Assembly (NCBI GenBank): GCA_945861255.1
Contig: CAMAUG010000105.1
Location: forward strand, 1 to 10,978
Origin: Candidatus Sulfopaludibacter sp. SbA3
Lineage (GTDB): Bacteria > Acidobacteriota > Terriglobia > Bryobacterales > Bryobacteraceae
Length of the DNA stretch: 10,978 nucleotides
Reading direction: 5' to 3'
Both the position numbers and the translations under genes were made by a program. The notes below the pieces were generated by a model, which saw only the letters and a program-made list of their open reading frames with translations, ran no database searches and was not told the origin of the DNA. Positions 1-5,884 of this stretch are shown in pieces (within the stretch, counting starts at the first letter, position 1; each line of letters begins with the position of its first letter).

Positions 1-152
1 TATTCAGATCCCGCGTGACGGTCGCGCGCGACGCTCCGCCGCCCGCCACGAATGGGATGGGACAGGGGGGAGCGGTGCAGTCAGGCCCGGCCCCCAAATC
101 CGCCGGTGACGCCCGCGCCGCCTTTGACAGCCTGTTCAAGAAGACCGAGTAG
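1..152 (+). CDS. C-terminal tail of an unidentified protein (partial, 5' end outside window)
   Basis: A reading frame is open from the window edge (first full codon at base 3) to a TAG at 150-152, giving 49 residues. Third codon positions are almost all G or C, as expected for real coding sequence in this genome. The tail has a low-complexity Ala/Gly/Pro-rich linker and then a short charged amphipathic stretch ending AAFDSLFKKTE. That pattern is common for a flexible linker followed by a terminal helix. No catalytic motif is visible and the family cannot be named from this fragment. It converges on the ROK gene, with 85 bases between the two stop codons. It could be a chance open frame, but its length without stops and its GC3 favour a true gene end. 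Confidence 0.5.
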   Translation, partial: FRSRVTVARDAPPPATNGMGQGGAVQSGPAPKSAGDARAAFDSLFKKTE

Positions 153-157
153 CATCC

Positions 158-174
158 GCAGAGTACAGCTCTGC
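158..174. repeat. Perfect 6-bp inverted repeat just after the partial gene
   Basis: GCAGAG (158-163) and CTCTGC (169-174) are perfect inverted copies around a 5-base loop, starting 5 bases after the TAG of the partial forward gene. There is no following T-run, so it is a weak terminator candidate by itself. It lies next to two other inverted repeats in the same convergent spacer. Confidence 0.4.
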
Positions 175-181
175 CTACTGC

Positions 182-201
182 GCCGGCACACACGTGTCGG
201 C
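182..201. terminator. Hairpin between convergent genes, possible bidirectional terminator
   Basis: GCCGGCAC (182-189) pairs with GTGTCGGC (194-201) around a 4-base ACAC loop, giving an 8-bp stem with one G-U pair on the plus strand. It sits in the 85-base spacer between two converging stop codons, the usual place for a shared terminator. The downstream sequence on the plus strand is only TTCCC and there is no T-run on the minus strand either. It is therefore not a classical intrinsic terminator. It may act as an RNA 3'-end stabiliser or a weak terminator. Confidence 0.4.
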
Positions 202-210
202 TTCCCAATA

Positions 211-234
211 GCGGCGGCAAGAAGTGCCCGCTGC
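211..234. repeat. Inverted repeat just downstream of the ROK stop codon
   Basis: GCGGCGG (211-217) can pair with CCGCTGC (228-234) across a 10-base loop: 7 bp with one G-U on the plus strand. It starts 4 bases beyond the minus-strand ROK stop codon (238-240). With the two neighbouring hairpins it makes the whole convergent spacer structured. No T-run follows on the minus strand. Confidence 0.3.
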
Positions 235-237
235 GTT

Positions 238-1095
238 TCAGCTGCCGGCTGATTCCGCGAGAGCCAGCGCGCCCCACAACACGCTATCGTCTCCCAATGC
301 CGCTGGGACGACGTCCAACCGTGCCCGCGACCACGCCGTCATCTGGCGGCGCAGCTCCTGGCGCAACGGTATCAACAGCGCGTCGCCGGCCTTGACGATG
401 CCTCCGCCGAGCACGACGCTCGCGGGGTTCAGCAGCATGATGGCGGCCTTCAAGCCCATGGCCAGAGGGATCACATAGCGGCTCACGAACTCGGGATCGT
501 GCAGCAACTCCCGCGCGGACTTGCCGTAGTCGCGCTTGAGCCATAGCCCTCCGCACATTCGCTCCAGGCAGCCCCGCGAACCGCATAAGCACTCCGGCCC
601 TCCGGGTTGCACGGTCAGATGGCCGATCTCCCCCGCGTAGGAGTCCGCGCCGCGATAGACTTCGCCATTCTCCAGAATCAGCCCGCCGCCGATGCCTGTG
701 GAGAGCGTCACGTAGAACAACGGGCGCGCATCGCGGCCCGCGCCATGGCGCGCCTCACCCAGCGCCCCCACGTTCGCGTCGTTATCCATTATTACCGGAG
801 CGTTCAGAATGCCGGCGATGTGTCTGGGAAGATCGAAATCCCGCCATCCCTCCACATGCGTGGAAAGAGCCGTGCGCTGCCGCGGGAAATCCACGGGCCC
901 GCCGAAGCCGATGCCGCAACGTTGCATCGGGGCACTGCTCTTCCATTCCCGAATGATGGATTCGAGTTGCGCGAGCATCCATTCGCGCCCGCCTTCGCGG
1001 TCGGTGGCGCGCGATTCCCGGCGGGTCATCCGCGCGCCTTCAAAGAGCGCTGCCGAAAATTTGGTGCCGCCGATGTCGATCGCGAGGGTGTTCAC
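238..1095 (-). CDS. ROK-family sugar kinase-like protein (glucokinase/N-acetylhexosamine kinase type)
   Basis: Likely a cytoplasmic ATP-dependent kinase that phosphorylates a hexose or amino sugar. The 285-residue product has the ROK layout: an N-terminal phosphate-binding DIGGTK (7-12), the active-site segment DNDAN (104-108, D106 the expected catalytic base), a glycine-rich STGIGGG (132-138), EIGH (156-159), and the zinc-binding CxCGxxGCxE (C169, C171, C176). It lacks an N-terminal DNA-binding helix-turn-helix, so it is an enzyme-type ROK member rather than a repressor. Its length is near the usual 290-320. I chose the GTG start at 1095 because AGGA lies 5 bases upstream and the conserved N-terminus begins there. 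The frame runs open to 1245 but would overlap the upstream HAD gene by 97 bases. The gene is last in the minus-strand block, 53 bases after the HAD stop. Sugar specificity cannot be read from sequence. Confidence 0.9.
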   Translation of the reverse strand: MNTLAIDIGGTKFSAALFEGARMTRRESRATDREGGREWMLAQLESIIREWKSSAPMQRCGIGFGGPVDFPRQRTALSTHVEGWRDFDLPRHIAGILNAPVIMDNDANVGALGEARHGAGRDARPLFYVTLSTGIGGGLILENGEVYRGADSYAGEIGHLTVQPGGPECLCGSRGCLERMCGGLWLKRDYGKSARELLHDPEFVSRYVIPLAMGLKAAIMLLNPASVVLGGGIVKAGDALLIPLRQELRRQMTAWSRARLDVVPAALGDDSVLWGALALAESAGS

Positions 1096-1148
1096 AAAGT
1101 TCCTGTGTTGGCGGCTCCGCCGGCGGCAAGCCATCGCTCTGCCGCGGC

Positions 1149-1988
1149 CTACTGGGAAAACAACAGTTCCGTCAACCGCTCGTGCTCGAGGAAGTTCGGG
1201 ACAATGTAATCCGCGCCCACCCCGATCAAGCGCTGCCGTTTCCACTCATCCACTTCCTGGCAGGCCGGTTCCTGAGAGGCTACGCCCACCGTCACGCCGC
1301 CCACCAGCTTGACTTCTTCGATCTCCACGTATCCGTCGCCGAAGCCCACAATCTCCTCGCCCCGCACGCCGGCCGTGGAAATGATGCGCTGGATGAGGAT
1401 CTTTTTCGAAAAGCTGGCGAGATCATCCTGCGCTCCGTACACACCGCCATCGAAAAGCGGGGTCACGCCCAGCAGGCGGGCCTCCTCGCGCATGTAGATT
1501 TCATCGGTTCCGCTGGCCAGATACATCTTGAGGCCGCGTTCCTTCAGCGCCTCGATCCAATGGCGCGCTCCGGGAACCATATAGTGCGCGGGAGCGACGC
1601 GGCCCTGCTTCAGGTCTTCGATGCGGCCCACGATTTTGTCCCAAAGGCGGTCCAGGTACATTTTCTTGTATTCGCGCGGATCCAGGGGCCGGCCTCCACG
1701 CGCGGACACCAGCGACGCAAAGTCCATCATCTGGTAGATGGTCTCCTTGCCGGTGGTCCGCCAGATCATTTCCCGGATCAAGGTTGCAAGTTCACCTTCG
1801 GACTCGCCGCTCTTCAAGTCGAGCAAGATCTCCATCATCATCGGCGTCATCACGTCGATCCATCCGGAACGGATGACGGAGACGGTACCGTCGAAATCGA
1901 ACACGGCCGCCTTCGCGTGGCGCGCGGAAGCGCCATGTCGAACCGGTTCGATGGAATTCTTGTTGTTGGTCAAAGCCAGTATTCCCAT
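1149..1988 (-). CDS. HAD-superfamily hydrolase, phosphatase-like
   Basis: Predicted soluble phosphatase of 279 residues. Motif I is DFDGT (nucleophile D31, acid/base D33), motif II is SGT (S159), a motif III lysine is likely at 195 or 196, and motif IV is GDGYVE (D218, with E222 where many relatives have Asp). About 125 mostly helical residues lie between motifs I and II, which fits a C1 cap that gates small-molecule substrates such as sugar phosphates. The ATG at 1988 lies inside the 3' end of the protease gene (19-base overlap), suggesting translational coupling; the Shine-Dalgarno is weak (GAGA). The first ~25 residues before the HAD core are poorly conserved in appearance, so a later start is possible, but no good one is visible. 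The downstream ROK kinase makes a kinase/phosphatase pair on related sugars an attractive inference. The substrate is unknown. Confidence 0.87.
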   Translation of the reverse strand: MGILALTNNKNSIEPVRHGASARHAKAAVFDFDGTVSVIRSGWIDVMTPMMMEILLDLKSGESEGELATLIREMIWRTTGKETIYQMMDFASLVSARGGRPLDPREYKKMYLDRLWDKIVGRIEDLKQGRVAPAHYMVPGARHWIEALKERGLKMYLASGTDEIYMREEARLLGVTPLFDGGVYGAQDDLASFSKKILIQRIISTAGVRGEEIVGFGDGYVEIEEVKLVGGVTVGVASQEPACQEVDEWKRQRLIGVGADYIVPNFLEHERLTELLFSQ

Positions 1989-2683
1989 TTCTCAAAGCTG
2001 ATTGCGTAGGCGCTCAGGCAAGCGTTCGCCACGGCGTGCGCGACAAACAAATCTCCCAGCTTCTTCTGACGGATCATCCACGCGTTAAACGCAATTCCCG
2101 TAATCAACCCCACATCCCAGTAGGGCCCGTGTTCGGAGGCGAACAGCAGCGCGGTCAACGTGAAGGCCAACGGGCTGTACGTGCCCAGGTTTACGCGCGT
2201 GAAATCCGGCCGCACCAGCCAGCGCATCAGCCACCCGCGCCAGAACAATTCTTCGGCGATAGGCACCATCACTACCGCACGGAACGCCCGCAAGCCTAGA
2301 GTGATGGTGTCCTGACGCGCCGCGCCGGAAAGCGAGCTGCGTGCCGTGCCCATCAGCGGGTTCTCGAAAACAATGGAATGACGGTACCCGGGTGCCAGCC
2401 AATCCGGCGCCACCCACACCACGAAGACTGCCGCACCCAATAGCGCGCTCCACACCCAGCTCCCCACACGAAAGTCCAAGACTGGTCGTGAAAAAATCCA
2501 CAGCGCAACAACAACTACTCCAATGCCCACGATCTCTCGCGCGCGATAGGGAAAGGGTACGGCCCCGCTTATACCCAAGAACGCGATAAGGACGGCGAAC
2601 GGGGCAACATATGCGGAAGCCGTGGGATCGCGGCGCGTTGTTTGTACGGCAGCAGAAGAAGTGACCACCGGAGGATTCGCCAC
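1970..2683 (-). CDS. CPBP-family glutamic intramembrane protease (PEP-CTERM-associated CAAX-protease-related type)
   Basis: Integral membrane protein of 237 residues carrying the three CPBP/Abi (CAAX protease) motifs. These are EELFWR (E144, E145, R149), FASEH (F181, H185) and HAVAN (H216, N220), the expected active-site Glu/His/Asn set inside the membrane. Hydrophobic segments lie at roughly 25-42, 50-65, 76-92, 135-155, 170-184, 190-203 and 212-226. The arrangement resembles the CAAX prenyl protease-related family often found with exosortase/PEP-CTERM loci (TIGR03008-like); this is from memory of the family, not a search. The start is GTG at 2683, 17 bases after the TPR gene stop, with only a weak ribosome site (AAGAG directly before it). 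It probably cleaves a membrane or lipoprotein substrate, but bacterial members of this family have varied and often unknown targets. Confidence 0.85.
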   Translation of the reverse strand: MANPPVVTSSAAVQTTRRDPTASAYVAPFAVLIAFLGISGAVPFPYRAREIVGIGVVVVALWIFSRPVLDFRVGSWVWSALLGAAVFVVWVAPDWLAPGYRHSIVFENPLMGTARSSLSGAARQDTITLGLRAFRAVVMVPIAEELFWRGWLMRWLVRPDFTRVNLGTYSPLAFTLTALLFASEHGPYWDVGLITGIAFNAWMIRQKKLGDLFVAHAVANACLSAYAISFEKWEYWL

Positions 2684-2700
2684 TCTTGTACCCGTGCCGC

Positions 2701-4992
2701 CTAATTCGCCGCCAGCAGTTCACGGATCTTCGTCAAATCCTCGCGCGAAGGATTGTTGCGGATGGCCGCTTCCAACTCACGCCGCGCCGAAGGTTTATCG
2801 CCCTTCTGCAGCAGTGCCATGCCGTAGTGGTACCGGAAGGAAGGATTGTTGGGCTCTTCCACGATCAATTCCCGCAGTGTGCGGACGGCATCATCGCTCA
2901 AATTTTTCTTGATATAAATCCATCCCAAGGTGTCGCGTATGAATGGCGAACTGGGCAGCTTCTGCCGGGCCTTTTGAGCCATGGTCAAGGCTTCGTCCAG
3001 ATCGGTGCCTTCCTCGGCTTTGATAAACGCCAGATTGTTCAGCGCCACCGGATGATCCGGTTGAATCTTGAGGATCTGCTCATAATAAGGCTTGGCCTGT
3101 TCCCGACGCCCCGTGCCGTCCATCAACATGCCCAGCTGCAACAGCGGCCGGGGATCGTTGGGTGCAAGCTGGCTGGCGCGCTGGAAAGATTCGACGGCCG
3201 TATTCACATCGCCCTTGCGGCGCTGCGTCTCCGCCAGACGGTACATCAGCTCGCCGGACTTCGGACTGGACTCCGCGAGCTTCTTATATATCCCAATGGC
3301 TTCGTCAAACCGGGCGCCCCGCACATAGAGGCTTCCGAGCGCCAGCTTCAAGTCCTGGCGCTGAGGGTCGCGCCCTATCGCGCCATTCACGTGCTGTATG
3401 GCGTCACCCATCTTCCCTTGCGTGGCCAACGTTTCAGCGAAACCCAACAATGCACGCAAATCCTTGGGGTTGTTCCGATATAGATCGCCGAACATCTGCT
3501 CGGCGCGCTTGTAGTCCTTGCTATCCAATGCCAGGTAGCCAGTCTGGAAGCGGGCGTCGGCGTTGCCTGGCGCGATTTGTTCAATCACATCCAGCTCCTG
3601 TTGGGCCTTATCCTTGGTGCCCATGGCCAACAAAGAACTCGAACGGATCAGGTGCGCCTGTAAGTCCCGCCGGTTCAGCGTGAGCGCATCGTCGGATTCC
3701 TTCAGTGCCCGCGCAAAGTCTCCCTTCACCAAATAGAGCCGGGCCAGCAGAAGCCGTGCCTGAAGAAAATCCGGACGGCTCTTGATGGCCGCCTCCAGAT
3801 TCAAGCGAGCCTGATCGGTTTCGTCTTTGGCCACTAGTGCACGGGCCAGGTTATACCGCAGCAGGTGATTGTCGGGCGTCTTGGTGACCAGCGACTGCAG
3901 ATCGTTGGTGGCCTGATTAATCTCCTCGCGGCTGCCGGTTTGCAATTGGAGAGCGGCGCGCATGGCGATGGCGTCGGCGTCTTTGGGATTCTCCGCCAGG
4001 ATGCCCTTCAGCATCTGGCTTGCTTCCGGATTCTTGCCGCTCGCGGCCATCAGCTCCACCAGCCGCTTCTCATATTCCAGTTTGTTCTTGGGAAACGTAC
4101 GCGCGCCCGCCTCATACTGCACCCGCGCGCGCTCAAAATCGCGGGCCTGAAGGAAAAAGAAATTGCCGGCCATCATGTACCCGTCGGGAAAACCGGTGAG
4201 GCGCTTCAGGCTGGCCTGCAGTTCCATGTCGTTCTTTGTGGCGTAATAATGCGCGCACAACTGCAGCAGCGGACCGGGATCCTTGGGATTATTCTCCACT
4301 TTGAGTTTGAGAATATTTTCCGCCTCCATGCCGTTCCGCTCGTTCGCGTACTGGATATACAGCACGTCGTACATAGGAGCGAATTCCTTGTCGGCGGCGA
4401 TCACCTCTCGCGCCAGCTTTTGGGCTTCAGCCACTTGTTTGTTGCCCAGGAACGCCTGAAAGTAGGCCAACGCCAGCGGTGGCGACGGCTTGATCCGGTA
4501 TGCCGTGCTCAGCTCCGTAATTGCTTTCGACGCATCTTTTTCAAGCAGCTCGAGCTGGCCCGCCAGGCGGTGCCCATCGTAGGAATTGCTATCGTTTTCC
4601 AAAAGCTGATTGGCGATATCGTGCGCTTCCTTGCGAAGCTGCACGGCGGCGGCGGTATCCTGCGTGGATGCCGCCATGTAGATATCGGCCAGCCTGGCGG
4701 CGGCATCGGCATTCTTCGGTTGCAATTCGACGGCACGGCGCAGGGCGCGCGCGGCATCGCCGAACGCCGCCACTTTCAACTCCGCCAAACCCAGCCGGTA
4801 GTAAGCTTCCCCAAAGCGCAAATCCTTTTGCAGGGCGCGCCGGTACATAATGGAGGCTTCTTTGTACTTAGCCTTATCAAAAAATCTATTGCCGTTATCG
4901 ACGTAACGTTGGGCCTGCACCTTCGGATCCCGGCTGCAGGAAACCGCCGCGATCGCAACGGTTATCAATAGCAGGAGCTTTAGGGACTTCAT
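2701..4992 (-). CDS. Long TPR-repeat lipoprotein, PEP-CTERM-system PrsT-like
   Basis: A secreted, probably lipid-anchored scaffold of 763 residues. The N-terminus has a short basic start, a hydrophobic core (L4-V17) and a lipobox-like AVSC with C19 as the lipidated cysteine. The rest is nearly all tetratricopeptide repeats; about twenty 34-residue units would fit. Typical signatures include ALNNLAF (650-656), DTLGWIY (687-693) and YHYGMALL (721-728). These recall the TPR lipoproteins found with exosortase/exopolysaccharide loci. TPR arrays bind partner proteins, so a role in assembling an export or envelope complex is likely, but the partner is not visible. I chose ATG 4992 because it begins the signal peptide and AAGGGG lies directly upstream. 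An in-frame GTG at 5001 adds three residues and is also possible. The frame stays open to 5073 without a signal-like sequence. The protease gene follows after 17 bases. Confidence 0.85.
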   Translation of the reverse strand: MKSLKLLLLITVAIAAVSCSRDPKVQAQRYVDNGNRFFDKAKYKEASIMYRRALQKDLRFGEAYYRLGLAELKVAAFGDAARALRRAVELQPKNADAAARLADIYMAASTQDTAAAVQLRKEAHDIANQLLENDSNSYDGHRLAGQLELLEKDASKAITELSTAYRIKPSPPLALAYFQAFLGNKQVAEAQKLAREVIAADKEFAPMYDVLYIQYANERNGMEAENILKLKVENNPKDPGPLLQLCAHYYATKNDMELQASLKRLTGFPDGYMMAGNFFFLQARDFERARVQYEAGARTFPKNKLEYEKRLVELMAASGKNPEASQMLKGILAENPKDADAIAMRAALQLQTGSREEINQATNDLQSLVTKTPDNHLLRYNLARALVAKDETDQARLNLEAAIKSRPDFLQARLLLARLYLVKGDFARALKESDDALTLNRRDLQAHLIRSSSLLAMGTKDKAQQELDVIEQIAPGNADARFQTGYLALDSKDYKRAEQMFGDLYRNNPKDLRALLGFAETLATQGKMGDAIQHVNGAIGRDPQRQDLKLALGSLYVRGARFDEAIGIYKKLAESSPKSGELMYRLAETQRRKGDVNTAVESFQRASQLAPNDPRPLLQLGMLMDGTGRREQAKPYYEQILKIQPDHPVALNNLAFIKAEEGTDLDEALTMAQKARQKLPSSPFIRDTLGWIYIKKNLSDDAVRTLRELIVEEPNNPSFRYHYGMALLQKGDKPSARRELEAAIRNNPSREDLTKIRELLAAN

Positions 4993-5119
4993 CCCCTTCA
5001 CTTCACCACAAAGGGAACGACAGGTGCAATTGGAACCACTCGCGAAGGCACCGCGCAGGGCTTGCCTGGACACGCGCCGGGGCTAATCCCAGCGCGGGCC
5101 CGAGCCGTGCGACTGGCGT

Positions 5120-5731
5120 TCAGCTGGTCCGGATCACGCGGGTATCGCAGAGACGGTCGTGCAGGGAGCGCTTCTCGGCGTCAAAGGCCGCCATGATGTA
5201 GCCGATGGCCAGAATCAGGCTGCTCAAGATCTGCGCGAAGTATCGGCCGATGGCCAATCCCGGGGAAACGCCTCGCCCGTCGGCGCGCACGATCTTCAAT
5301 CCCAGCGCTATCTTGCCCGGAGTGGCGCCGCGCGTCGAAACAAAAAAGGCCTCGTACGCGACGCCCACGGCCGTGTTGATGACCAGGCTTAGGACGAATG
5401 CGCCGATCAACCCTGGGGCCATCGGGTTAAGAATTGCCGTCCCGCTGATGCCGAGCGCCAGAAACAGCGGCGCCCGCAGAGCCGTGGTCGCGATGGCTAG
5501 AATGATCCCGTCGATCAGGCGGGCGACGAAACGAATCCAGAATCCGGCGTAGCGGACCGGTACTGGCGGCGGAGCGGCGCCGCGATATACTGCGTAAGTC
5601 TGCCAGGCCGCCATTCCGTCGTGCCACACCATCGTTGCGTCGTGGATCACGCCTTCTTGGGCCAGTTCCGCGAATCGGTCTGTGTCGATGGGGCCAGCCC
5701 TCTGCCCACCGTTCGCGTAATACCAATTCAT
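5120..5731 (-). CDS. GYF_2 domain-RDD domain membrane protein
   Basis: Inner-membrane protein of 203 residues with two parts. Residues 1-45 form a GYF_2-like domain: WYY near the start, AGPI at 12-15, and W36 and W43 framing VWHDGMAAW. This small fold is taken to bind short proline-containing peptides or act as an adaptor. After a Pro-rich linker (50-60) comes an RDD domain with the Arg/Asp-rich first helix (RFVARLID, 68-75), the loop motif TPGK (137-140) leading into GLK, and the C-terminal SLHDRL (189-194). About three membrane helices fit near 70-98, 105-130 and 160-183. The start is ATG 5731, with GGGGGAG 8 bases upstream, a strong ribosome site. The frame extends to 6202, but that part overlaps the divergent gene. 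It heads the minus-strand block, 127 bases before the TPR lipoprotein. RDD proteins are often transporter-like, but this one's exact function is unknown. Confidence 0.87.
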   Translation of the reverse strand: MNWYYANGGQRAGPIDTDRFAELAQEGVIHDATMVWHDGMAAWQTYAVYRGAAPPPVPVRYAGFWIRFVARLIDGIILAIATTALRAPLFLALGISGTAILNPMAPGLIGAFVLSLVINTAVGVAYEAFFVSTRGATPGKIALGLKIVRADGRGVSPGLAIGRYFAQILSSLILAIGYIMAAFDAEKRSLHDRLCDTRVIRTS

Positions 5732-5745
5732 CCGCCACGCTCCCC

Positions 5746-5758
5746 CGGAAAATTTCCG
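5746..5758. promoter_or_regulatory. Palindrome CGGAAAATTTCCG, possible operator, in the divergent intergenic region
   Basis: CGGAAA (5746-5751) and TTTCCG (5753-5758) form a near-perfect 13-base dyad around a single A. It lies 15 bases upstream of the GYF-RDD start codon and overlaps the approach to its ribosome site, within the 153-base region between two divergent genes. The AT-rich core and symmetry are what a dimeric regulator would bind. No matching second copy was noticed and no regulator gene is in the window, so function is a guess. Confidence 0.25.
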
Positions 5759-5884
5759 CGCTGCCGTGGAGTTTAGTGTATCAAAACGGAGCGCGAGGAA
5801 ACCCCTGCCAGCAAGCTCCAGATGCTCATGCTCCTGTGCGCGGCCGGGGCGTAGGGGCGCCGCTAGCGTACGATGGAGAAACCC

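Noticed and set aside
1096..1245. N-terminal extension of the ROK frame
   Set aside because: It overlaps the HAD gene by 97 bases and is Arg-rich and unconserved in appearance, and the GTG at 1095 has a good AGGA ribosome site.
1182..2009. Forward-strand ORF (275 codons) opposite the HAD gene
   Set aside because: The opposite strand carries complete HAD motifs I, II and IV, while this frame has no recognisable protein features.
2686..3483. Forward-strand ORF (265 codons) opposite the end of the TPR gene
   Set aside because: Antisense shadow of TPR repeats with no motifs of its own.
3865..4971. Long forward-strand ORF (368 codons) opposite the TPR lipoprotein
   Set aside because: It is the antisense frame of a clear TPR repeat gene with a signal peptide. 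It shows no domain or ribosome site, and long antisense frames are expected at this GC content.
5092..5105. CGGGCCCG-centred palindrome after the GYF-RDD stop as a terminator
   Set aside because: It has no loop and no T-run on either strand, so it does not fit an intrinsic terminator.
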